From: an uncultured Clostridia bacterium
Lineage (GTDB): Bacteria > Bacillota > Clostridia > Oscillospirales > Acutalibacteraceae
NCBI GenBank assembly: GCA_946626015.1
Contig: CAMOTT010000074.1
Location: forward strand, 1-9,356
Length of the DNA stretch: 9,356 nucleotides
Direction: 5' to 3'
Position 1 is the first letter of the stretch, and each line of letters begins with the position of its first letter. Under the pieces are notes generated by a model. It did not search any database and was not told where the DNA came from. It saw nothing but the letters and a program-made list of their open reading frames with translations. The position numbers were made by a program, and so were the translations under genes. This document shows positions 1-6,036 of this stretch, piece after piece.

Positions 1-252
1 TCGGACATCCCCACCCGCAGCGAGATGTATCAGGGGCAGACTCCCCAATCCTTCAGGGCAAAGAAACTGAAAGCGACCTGCGAGAGTCTGACGGAGGAAG
101 AAAAGGCAAGGCTCACCGACGCCTGCATGGTGTTCACCCTTAGAAACGAGCCTGTCAGCCTTGTTGAGGGGGAGGTATTCAACATAAAGATAACCTACCC
201 CTACGATCTGAAAGTGGCTCAGGTCTTGCTTCAGGAAGAAAGTAACAACTGA
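1..252 (+). CDS. tarI: TarI-type ribitol-5-phosphate cytidylyltransferase, C-terminal fragment
   Basis: The open frame runs in from the left edge, so only the last 83 residues are present; the internal ATG at 25 is not the start. The fragment carries the IspD/TarI signature QTPQSF (residues 12-17 of the fragment), followed by a TDA motif and, near the end, a VEGEVFNIKITYPYDL segment, the usual C-terminal hallmark of the family. IspD (isoprenoid) and TarI (CDP-ribitol) share this fold, but the 'LTDAC..FTL' and 'VEGE..NIKIT.PYDLKVA' wording is TarI-like, and tarJ follows directly, as in Gram-positive ribitol teichoic-acid loci. TarI joins CTP and D-ribitol 5-phosphate to give CDP-ribitol in the cytoplasm. 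The catalytic N-terminal nucleotide-binding loop is outside the window and cannot be checked. IspD is the main alternative; the neighbour makes it unlikely. Confidence 0.9.
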   Translation, partial: SDIPTRSEMYQGQTPQSFRAKKLKATCESLTEEEKARLTDACMVFTLRNEPVSLVEGEVFNIKITYPYDLKVAQVLLQEESNN

Positions 253-287
253 AACAGGGAATAATGGAATAGCGCAAATAATCAGAG

Positions 288-335
288 AGGAGGAGCGGCC
301 CGGCTGCATTTATTTCGGGCTGCGCTGCGGTTAAA
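288..335 (+). promoter_or_regulatory. Distant Shine-Dalgarno plus stem-loop before tarJ
   Basis: A perfect AGGAGG lies at 288-293, but the tarJ ATG is at 336, about 42 bases away and too far for normal initiation. Between them GCGGCCCG (295-302) pairs with CGGGCTGC (316-323) to give an 8-bp stem with one G-U pair and a 13-base loop. If folded, the stem removes about 29 bases and leaves roughly 13 bases between the ribosome site and the ATG. There is no T-run after the stem, so it is not an intrinsic terminator. A bridging or regulatory role is inference from the sequence. Confidence 0.45.
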
Positions 336-1361
336 ATGATAAACGCAGTTTACCGTTTGATTGCTCCCAGGCTTATTGACGTAGCCTACAAAGAAATCGA
401 AGTCAATAAGGATTCGCTGATCTTAAGACCCCTGTATCTTTCCATATGCAAAGCAGATCAAAGGTACTATCAGGGTATGCGCTCACAGTCAGTGCTCAGG
501 GAAAAGCTCCCCATGGCAATGATCCACGAGTGCGTGGCTCAGGTGGTCTGCGATAAAAGCGGCAAATTTTCCGTTGGGGATCTGGTCATACCCATACCCA
601 ACATTCCAACAGAAAAAGACGATTACGTGGCGGAAAATTATCTCAGATCCAGCCACTTTATGTCCAGCGGCTACGATGGCTTTTTGCAGGACTATATCGT
701 TATGCCTGCGGACAGAATAGTTCCGGCTCCCGACGGGATCAGCCTGAACGTGCTGGCGTTTACGGAGCTTATAAGCGTCAGCGTCCACGCCATCACCCGG
801 TTTGAGCGTTTTGCCGCAAGGTCAAGGATCGAAACCATCGGCGTCTGGGGGGACGGCAACCTGGGCTTTATAACCTCCCTGCTGCTGCATTACCTTTACC
901 CGGCGGTCAAGCTGTGCGTGTTCGGCACCGTCCACGAAAAGCTCTCTTATTTCACCTTTGCCGATGAGGTCTACCACGTTGACGATATAGGCGATATAAA
1001 GGTTGACCACGGCTTTGAATGTGTTGGAGGCGCCGGTTCACGGCCGGCAATAAATCAGATAATCGACTGCATAAATCCCGAGGGCGTTATATCAATAATG
1101 GGCGTCAGCGAAAATTTTGTGGACATCAACACAAGGATGATGCTGGAAAAGGGGCTGTGTATGTTCGGCTCCTCCCGCAGCGGTTACGCGGATTTTAAAC
1201 GCACGGTGGATATACTCAAACAGTACCCGGAGATAGCTCAATACTACGAAAGCCTTGTAGGTGACGTTGTGGAGGTCAGAAAAATCTCGGACATACACAA
1301 AGCGTTTGAGCTTGATATCAAAAGGAATTTCGGCAAAACCATACTTAAATGGAATAAATAA
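336..1361 (+). CDS. tarJ: TarJ-type ribulose-5-phosphate reductase (zinc alcohol dehydrogenase family)
   Basis: A 341-residue medium-chain dehydrogenase that reduces D-ribulose 5-phosphate to D-ribitol 5-phosphate with NADPH, supplying TarI. The length equals that of known TarJ proteins, and the N-terminus (MINAVYRLIAPR) matches how TarJ begins, which supports the ATG at 336 despite the poor spacing to the ribosome site. Likely zinc ligands are C38 (LSICKADQRYY), H64-E65 (MIHEC) and E144 (FTELISVSVHA). The Rossmann loop is GDGNLG at 172-177, after a GVW strand. Other TarJ-typical stretches are PTEKDD (91-96), SSGYDGFLQD (110-119), FECVGG (227-232) and GSSRSGYADF (278-287); the protein ends in GKTILKW. 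The gene follows tarI by 83 bases and precedes the glycosyltransferase by 10, so it is mid-operon. The assignment is strong; only the exact substrate is taken from family knowledge. Confidence 0.93.
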   Translation: MINAVYRLIAPRLIDVAYKEIEVNKDSLILRPLYLSICKADQRYYQGMRSQSVLREKLPMAMIHECVAQVVCDKSGKFSVGDLVIPIPNIPTEKDDYVAENYLRSSHFMSSGYDGFLQDYIVMPADRIVPAPDGISLNVLAFTELISVSVHAITRFERFAARSRIETIGVWGDGNLGFITSLLLHYLYPAVKLCVFGTVHEKLSYFTFADEVYHVDDIGDIKVDHGFECVGGAGSRPAINQIIDCINPEGVISIMGVSENFVDINTRMMLEKGLCMFGSSRSGYADFKRTVDILKQYPEIAQYYESLVGDVVEVRKISDIHKAFELDIKRNFGKTILKWNK

Positions 1362-1371
1362 GGGGACCGTA

Positions 1372-2703
1372 ATGTCTAAAATATCTGTAATAGTGCCGGT
1401 GTATAACGGGGAAAAATACATACGGGAAACCTTTGACTGCCTCATTTCCCAGACCCATAAAGATATCGAGGCGGTCGTTGTGAACGACGGCTCGTCAGAC
1501 GGCACCCAGAAAATAATCGACGAGTACGCGGGGAAATACGATTTTTTTGTCCCTGTCTGGCAGGAGAATTCCGGAGTGTCCTCCGCGCGAAACAACGGGC
1601 TGGATCACGCCACCGGTGATTTCGTGCTGTTCCTTGACGGGGATGATGTGCTGACTCCCGGTTCGCTTGAGGCCTTTGACAGGGTGCTTAACGAAACCGG
1701 CAGCGATGCGGCCATAGGCAGGCTCCAGAGCTTCGGCGCCGCAAGAGAGGTCTACAACGAATATGCCGACCGTCTGGCAGGTATGAAGAACATTGATATA
1801 TTTGACAAAAATCTTCTTTGGAATTTTCTTGTGGGCAACAAATGCTACCGCAGGGAAACGCTTTTGAATTCCGGCGTAAGGTTCCCGCTTCTGAGGTACT
1901 CCGAGGAGGGCGCATTTTTCTTTGAGTTCATAATGACCGGTGTCAAGCTCACCGGCACCCCGGATGCCTGTATGAGATACAGGCGGCACAGCGTGGAGGA
2001 TGAATCCGTAAGCCAGTCCATAAGCTTTGAGTTGTTTGACGATTTTACAAAATCTCTGGCCCGGGTCTACGCAGCCTCGGAGAAGGCTCTCAAAAAGTCC
2101 GGCCTTTCCGCCGGGGAAAGTGAGGACTATTTGCAGGAGGTCCTGTATAAAACCGATTTTATCCTGTTGCTCCAGTTCTACACCCTTATCAGACGGGCGG
2201 ACGACAAAACAGTCAAAGCCATGGGGGAGGAGCACGCGAGGCTTTACGGGCTGATGAACGAAGAAAAAAGGAGAGCTGTAAGGGGCTTGTACCGCAATCT
2301 GGGGGAGCCGGTCTTTGACAAAAGAGAGCTGGCGGCTCACCCGGAGGTCTCCGTGGTGTTCCGGGGCAGGGAGCTTACGGACGAATTTGTTTATTCGCTT
2401 TACAGGCAGAGAATGCCGGCGTTTGAGCTGATCCTGCGAAGCTCCGCGGCGGAGAATTCCAAAGCGGTGGACGAGGTCAGGGAGAACGGCAATCTGATAA
2501 TGATAGACGACAAGGGCTTTTCCTCTGCTGCCGCAAGGTCAGCTAAGGGGAGATACATCCTGAATATATCCAAACCGAGATATCTTGACCCGAGGCTTTT
2601 GGGGCTGCTGCTCCAGATAAACAAAGTGCCGCCGAAGGTCAAAAAAATATTCTTCCGACCTCTCAGCCGGGCGGCGGAGCTGCTGCTTAAGGTCAAGGGG
2701 TAG
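1372..2703 (+). CDS. Family 2 glycosyltransferase with degenerate second GT2-like domain
   Basis: A 443-residue cytoplasmic or membrane-associated GT-A glycosyltransferase. The ATG at 1372 is chosen because AGGGGA (1361-1366) lies five bases upstream and the protein then opens directly with the first GT2 strand; a longer in-frame start at 1261 would lie inside tarJ. The catalytic domain (about 1-230) shows VPVYNGEKYIRET (8-20), VNDGSSDGT (37-45) for nucleotide-sugar binding, SGVSSARNNGL (67-77) and the metal-binding LDGDD (88-92). A helical stretch follows (about 230-320). Residues about 324-416 again read like a GT2 start (PEVSVVF, SLYRQRMPAFELIL, SSAAARSAKGRYIL), but the acidic DxD is replaced by NISKPR, so this part is probably not catalytic. 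No transmembrane helix is seen. Position in the tar operon suggests it glycosylates or extends the polyol-phosphate polymer or its linkage unit; donor and acceptor cannot be read from the sequence. Confidence 0.85.
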   Translation: MSKISVIVPVYNGEKYIRETFDCLISQTHKDIEAVVVNDGSSDGTQKIIDEYAGKYDFFVPVWQENSGVSSARNNGLDHATGDFVLFLDGDDVLTPGSLEAFDRVLNETGSDAAIGRLQSFGAAREVYNEYADRLAGMKNIDIFDKNLLWNFLVGNKCYRRETLLNSGVRFPLLRYSEEGAFFFEFIMTGVKLTGTPDACMRYRRHSVEDESVSQSISFELFDDFTKSLARVYAASEKALKKSGLSAGESEDYLQEVLYKTDFILLLQFYTLIRRADDKTVKAMGEEHARLYGLMNEEKRRAVRGLYRNLGEPVFDKRELAAHPEVSVVFRGRELTDEFVYSLYRQRMPAFELILRSSAAENSKAVDEVRENGNLIMIDDKGFSSAAARSAKGRYILNISKPRYLDPRLLGLLLQINKVPPKVKKIFFRPLSRAAELLLKVKG

Positions 2704-2718
2704 GGGTTATCACAAGAA

Positions 2719-2725
2719 AAGGAGG
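2719..2725 (+). promoter_or_regulatory. Ribosome binding site that decides the start of the transferase gene
   Basis: AAGGAGG at 2719-2725 directly abuts the first possible start (GTG at 2726), leaving no spacer, so that GTG cannot be used with it. The next in-frame start, TTG at 2738, lies 12 bases downstream, a long but workable spacing. The 34-base gap after the glycosyltransferase stop shows no other candidate. Confidence 0.55.
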
Positions 2726-2737
2726 GTGAGCGGATAT

Positions 2738-3898
2738 TTGCCGTATACAGACGTTATAAAAAATTGTTTATATAAAATATTTGCTTTCAACTTCAACTTT
2801 TGCGCAAGGTTCATGCCGGCGAAAAAGGATCTTGTGGTTTTGCTCTCTCCCCACAACGCGAGCTTCAACGACTCTCTGGGCGAGATGGAAAAAGAGTTCA
2901 CGCGCCGGGGAGGTTTTAAAGTTTATAAGATATCCTGCGCCGGTGTGAGAAATTTTGATTTTACGTCAAGATCCTTTGCGGAGGTTTTCAGGTTCTTTAC
3001 AAAGGACGCGCGTAAACTTGCAGGAGCGGAATACGTTTTTCTCAATGATAATTTTATGCCCCTGGCGGATCTGAAGTTCAAAAAAGGTACGGTGATAACC
3101 CAGCTTTGGCACGCAGAGGGGGCTTTTAAAAAGTTCGGGCTCAGCCTTGAGCTGCCGGAGAATATCCGCAAAAGAGTTGAACAGGGCAACAGGCGGCTGA
3201 CCTTTGTCACCTGTACGTCAAAACAGCTTGTGCCGATATATTCCGAAGCCTTCGGGGTGCCGGAGGAGAAAATACTGCCCATAGGCTCGCCGAGGATAGA
3301 TTCCCTGCTCAACGGCAGAGACGCCGGGGAGATAAAAGAAAAATTCCTTGAAAAATATCCCTCCTGCAGGGGCAAAAAGATCGTTCTTTACGCCCCCACA
3401 TTCAGGGACGACGAAATCTCCGACAGCAGACTGCTTTACAGCTTCGATTTCAAAAAATTCGATGAGGTTCTGGGTGATGAATACGCTTTGGTGGTTCGTC
3501 TGCATCCCCAGTTCCACAAAGCGGCGGCGCTGTCCGGCAATTCCGTGGACGCGACAGGGTACCCGGACGTGAACGGACTTTTAAAAATATCTGATCTGCT
3601 CATAACGGACTATTCCTCAATGTGTATGGATTTTGCCCTGCTGAACAAACCCATGCTGTTTTATGCCTTTGATTTAAAAGAGTATGCGAGCACAAGGGAG
3701 TTCTATTTTGACTATTACAGCTATGTCCCCGGCACGGTCGCCGAGACCTTTGACGGCCTGTTGGAGGCTATAAAAAACAAAAATTTCGGTCAGGAAAAAA
3801 CCGAAAAATTCATAGAGCTCAATTTTGATGTCGTTTCATCACAGACAGCCGCCGCGGTGGCGGATGCGGTTATCAGAGAAAGGAGTAATAAAAAATGA
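2738..3898 (+). CDS. CDP-glycerol/CDP-ribitol-type polyol-phosphate transferase (TagB/TagF/TarL family)
   Basis: About 386 residues from the TTG at 2738 (390 from the GTG at 2726, rejected on spacing). The family transfers glycerol phosphate or ribitol phosphate from its CDP-activated form onto a teichoic-acid primer or chain at the inner membrane face. Family marks, numbered from the TTG: TQLWHAEGAFKKFG with the first conserved His at 125, a GSPRID segment at 183-188, YAPTFRDD at 218-225, RLHP with the second conserved His at 256, and ISDLLITDYSSMCMDFALL (284-302), whose Asp-Tyr-Ser-Ser is the usual nucleotide-binding signature. It is a single-domain enzyme, shorter than TagF/TarL proteins that carry an extra N-terminal domain. 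The N-terminus is hydrophobic-basic, fitting peripheral membrane binding. With tarI and tarJ in the same operon CDP-ribitol is the natural donor, but primase, glycerol-phosphate and ribitol-phosphate roles cannot be told apart by sequence alone. The stop overlaps the next gene's start (ATGA). Confidence 0.88.
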   Translation: MPYTDVIKNCLYKIFAFNFNFCARFMPAKKDLVVLLSPHNASFNDSLGEMEKEFTRRGGFKVYKISCAGVRNFDFTSRSFAEVFRFFTKDARKLAGAEYVFLNDNFMPLADLKFKKGTVITQLWHAEGAFKKFGLSLELPENIRKRVEQGNRRLTFVTCTSKQLVPIYSEAFGVPEEKILPIGSPRIDSLLNGRDAGEIKEKFLEKYPSCRGKKIVLYAPTFRDDEISDSRLLYSFDFKKFDEVLGDEYALVVRLHPQFHKAAALSGNSVDATGYPDVNGLLKISDLLITDYSSMCMDFALLNKPMLFYAFDLKEYASTREFYFDYYSYVPGTVAETFDGLLEAIKNKNFGQEKTEKFIELNFDVVSSQTAAAVADAVIRERSNKK

Positions 3899-4614
3899 AA
3901 AAATATATCTCGGAATTTACAGGGACCATGCTGCTGGTGATCTGCGGCTGCGGCAGCGCCATAGCTTCAAATTTTATGCTCAACCTTGTTATTGAGCCGA
4001 AATTGGGCTTTTCGACTTTTATCATAGCGATAGCCTTTGGTTTGTCCTATATGGCGCTTTGGTACACCTTCTCGGATGTTTCCGGCTGTCACCTCAATCC
4101 GGCTGTATCTTTGGGCGTGGTAATGACAGGCAGAATGAAATTTAAGGATTTTGTTTGTTACGTTATCTCCCAATTTCTGGGCGGCATAGCCGGGGCTGCA
4201 ATGCTTTGGGCAATGTTCGGCTCAAGGACCGATTTGTTTGCCAACGGGTACTACGACAAAGCGAGCATGGAAACGAGAGCGGGCAGGACCTTCCTTGTGG
4301 AGCTGGTGCTTTCGTTTATCCTTGTGCTCGTTTTTCTCGCCGTTACCGAAAAGAGCAAAAAGAATTCCGCCACGGGTTTGATTTGCGGACTTTCGATTAC
4401 AGCCCTGTATGGCATAAGCCTTCCATTCTCCAACGGCTCCCTTAACCCGGCAAGAACTCTCGGCACGTCGATCTTCACAGGCATGGAAGCCATAAAACAG
4501 ATGTGGGTGTTTCTGGTGGCTCCCTTCGTTGGTGCGGTGATAGCGGTGCTGTTCTACCTGGCTGTTCTGGAAAAGAAGGAAAAGCCAATTATAAAGCACA
4601 AAAAAAATAAATAA
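3895..4614 (+). CDS. Aquaporin / MIP-family channel
   Basis: A 239-residue six-helix integral membrane channel of the major intrinsic protein family, close in length to AqpZ. Both half-helix signatures are intact: HLNPAVSLG (NPA at 68-70) and SLNPARTLG (NPA at 184-186, filter Arg at 187). The N-terminus matches AqpZ style (EFTGTMLLVICGCGSA). By manual alignment to AqpZ, the aromatic/arginine filter would be F48, Y172, G181, R187, where AqpZ has Phe, His, Thr, Arg and GlpF has Trp, Gly, Phe, Arg; so it is neither a typical water nor a typical glycerol filter. The tail is very basic (KKEKPIIKHKKNK). A good ribosome site (AAAGGAG, 3879-3885) precedes the ATG by nine bases, and the start overlaps the transferase stop by four bases, implying translational coupling. 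It is the last gene of the operon. Water, glycerol or another small polyol are possible cargoes; the teichoic-acid context hints at a polyol but does not prove it. Confidence 0.92.
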   Translation: MKKYISEFTGTMLLVICGCGSAIASNFMLNLVIEPKLGFSTFIIAIAFGLSYMALWYTFSDVSGCHLNPAVSLGVVMTGRMKFKDFVCYVISQFLGGIAGAAMLWAMFGSRTDLFANGYYDKASMETRAGRTFLVELVLSFILVLVFLAVTEKSKKNSATGLICGLSITALYGISLPFSNGSLNPARTLGTSIFTGMEAIKQMWVFLVAPFVGAVIAVLFYLAVLEKKEKPIIKHKKNK

Positions 4615-4616
4615 TA

Positions 4617-4655
4617 AAAAGGAGTTGAGCGATTTGTTTCCGCTCAGCTCCTTTT
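4617..4655. terminator. Bidirectional intrinsic terminator between aquaporin and MBL-fold genes
   Basis: GGAGTTGAGCG (4621-4631) pairs with CGCTCAGCTCC (4641-4651) in an 11-bp stem with one G-U pair and a nine-base loop. AAAA precedes it and TTTT follows, and these extend the stem, so it works in both directions. It ends the rightward tar operon and the leftward MBL-fold gene, which stops at 4665. The whole gap between the two genes is only 50 bases. Confidence 0.9.
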
Positions 4656-4664
4656 CATATACGT

Positions 4665-5948
4665 TTACTTTTTTCTCCTTTTCTCAAAGGCTTCTCTCAG
4701 CTCTTTCTTTCGCTCCTCGGTGTACTCATAGCCCCAAAGGTTATATATGGCGTCAAAATCCTCAAAGGTCTCGTCGGGGAAAACCTCCGTGGCTCCGGGC
4801 TTGTACGGGAGCTTTATTTTGACAGTACCGTTTGAGGCTATGTAATGCTCCCGGCTCAGCTCAACCGCCTTGCGGTTGGCGGCGTAGACGGGCCAGTCTC
4901 CATCGTACATTATCTGGGTTGTTGCAAACAGCGCCACATCGGCGCGAGCCAGCTCATAGAATTCAACCGTAGTGCCGAAATGCCCATGGTGGGAGACCTG
5001 AACTATGTCGCATTTGAGGTAGTCTCCGTAGCAGGTCTCAAGCAGTCTGCTCTCTTTTTCTCCCGCGTCTCCGGGGAACAGCACCTTGTTGCCGCAGGCG
5101 GTCATCATCAGAACCGTGGAGGAGTCGTTGTAGTTTATCAGATCATCAGGGTAAATATCCTCATGGGTGCAAAGTACGTCAAATTTCAAGTTGCGCACCC
5201 AAAAGGTCTGGCCGCTGTGCAGTTTGATCCCGGGTATCTCCGGATAGTTTTTAACCAGCTCCTCAAACTGGAGCTGGAAGATCTTGTCGGAGATCATCCA
5301 TTCGCCGTTGTCCGGGTGGGAGCAGGAGACAAAATTATAATAGAGCTTTTCGATCACCACATCGTCGTTGTAGTTGTATTTTAAAAAGTCCATAAATTTT
5401 CCGATATGGTCAACGTGGCCGTGGCTGAAAAACCAGCCGCTGATAATTATCTTTTTCCCCTCCGGGGTGAGCTTGCGAAGAAAGTCGTAAATACGCTGAT
5501 TGTCCGGCACGGAGCAGACGTGGGCGCTGTCCACGATAAAAAAGCTGTTGTCCGCGCACTGGATTATATAACACATACCGCAGTCGATAAGGCTGTGGTC
5601 TATTTCAAATTGATAGAGCACTGTGTCCGCGGGTTTATCAAAGGCAGCTTCTTCCTTTTCATAAAGATTTGTGTTGGGATCCGCGATAACGTGCATACAG
5701 CCGTCAGCCGAAGAATAGTCGGTGTGCAGCAAAAAGCCGCTGCCTTTAAAGCCGGAATAATAATTATCCTTTATCCGGTTCTCATCGAAAAGAGTAAATC
5801 CTGCTGCTTTCAGCTCCCCGGTGTACGCTTTGTATTCCTCAAGGCTTACACTCCGGTAAAGCTTCATAAACGCCCCATCGTTGCAGTCGTAGGGAGGTTC
5901 GTCCGCCGGGTGCGAAAACTCCGGCACACTTTCAAATATTTTTAACAT
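4665..5948 (-). CDS. Metallo-beta-lactamase-fold hydrolase, ComEC-like C-terminal type
   Basis: A 427-residue protein without signal peptide or membrane helix, so presumably cytoplasmic. Numbered from the ATG at 5948, it has about 120 residues of unassigned N-terminal sequence, then the MBL fold: a FFIVDSA strand, the metal motif SHGHVDH (175-181, H176/H178/D180/H181), NDSSTVLMM (274-282), FPGDAG with bridging D294, and VQVSHHGHFG (318-327). The DSSTVL/PGDAG/SHHG order is like the C-terminal domain of ComEC and related orphan MBL hydrolases. The tail is rich in Glu, Arg and Lys. The frame extends to a TTG at 5981, but that lies at the predicted transcription start, and the -35 of the opposite promoter falls inside the extension; the ATG at 5948 is therefore preferred, though its ribosome site is weak (AAGG, 11 bases off). 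The substrate is unknown; phosphodiester or nucleotide hydrolysis is a family guess. Confidence 0.82.
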   Translation of the reverse strand: MLKIFESVPEFSHPADEPPYDCNDGAFMKLYRSVSLEEYKAYTGELKAAGFTLFDENRIKDNYYSGFKGSGFLLHTDYSSADGCMHVIADPNTNLYEKEEAAFDKPADTVLYQFEIDHSLIDCGMCYIIQCADNSFFIVDSAHVCSVPDNQRIYDFLRKLTPEGKKIIISGWFFSHGHVDHIGKFMDFLKYNYNDDVVIEKLYYNFVSCSHPDNGEWMISDKIFQLQFEELVKNYPEIPGIKLHSGQTFWVRNLKFDVLCTHEDIYPDDLINYNDSSTVLMMTACGNKVLFPGDAGEKESRLLETCYGDYLKCDIVQVSHHGHFGTTVEFYELARADVALFATTQIMYDGDWPVYAANRKAVELSREHYIASNGTVKIKLPYKPGATEVFPDETFEDFDAIYNLWGYEYTEERKKELREAFEKRRKK

Positions 5949-5964
5949 GGTATCCACAACCTTG

Positions 5965-5993
5965 TTGAATTTATTTTTCAAGTATAGTATACT
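5965..5993 (+). promoter_or_regulatory. Sigma-A-type promoter for the BIG2 gene (shares -10 with the opposite promoter)
   Basis: A -35 TTGAAT (5965-5970), a 17-base spacer and a -10 TATACT (5988-5993) predict a start near 6000 and a leader of about 36 bases before the TTG at 6037. The -10 lies in the 8-base palindrome AGTATACT (5986-5993), which also supplies the -10 for the leftward promoter. Confidence 0.6.
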
Positions 5994-6014
5994 TTAATCA
6001 GCGGTAAAAGGCAA
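5986..6014 (-). promoter_or_regulatory. Sigma-A-type promoter for the MBL-fold gene
   Basis: On the minus strand there is a -35 TTGCCT (6014-6009), a 17-base spacer and a -10 TATACT (5991-5986), predicting transcription from about 5979. That leaves a leader of about 30 bases before the ATG at 5948 and argues against the TTG at 5981. The -10 overlaps the rightward -10 almost completely. Confidence 0.6.
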
Positions 6015-6036
6015 TATAAAAAAGGGGAGAGGCGTT

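Noticed and set aside
298..320. GC stem between tarI and tarJ as a terminator
   Set aside because: No T-run follows, and the downstream gene belongs to the same pathway.
489..788. Antisense open frames over tarJ, the transferase, the MBL gene, rhaD and the WG gene
   Set aside because: Each lies opposite a gene with clear family motifs, lacks a ribosome site or recognisable domain, and is explained as a shadow of the coding strand.
1261..1371. Longer N-terminus for the glycosyltransferase starting inside tarJ
   Set aside because: It overlaps tarJ by about 100 bases, lacks a ribosome site, and the GT2 fold begins right after the ATG at 1372, which has a good site.
2726..2737. GTG start four codons earlier for the polyol-phosphate transferase
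   Set aside because: The Shine-Dalgarno AAGGAGG ends at the base just before the GTG, leaving no spacer; kept only as an alternative.
5949..5981. TTG start adding 11 residues to the MBL-fold protein
   Set aside because: It coincides with the predicted transcription start and has no ribosome site; the added residues also overlie the -35 of the opposite promoter.
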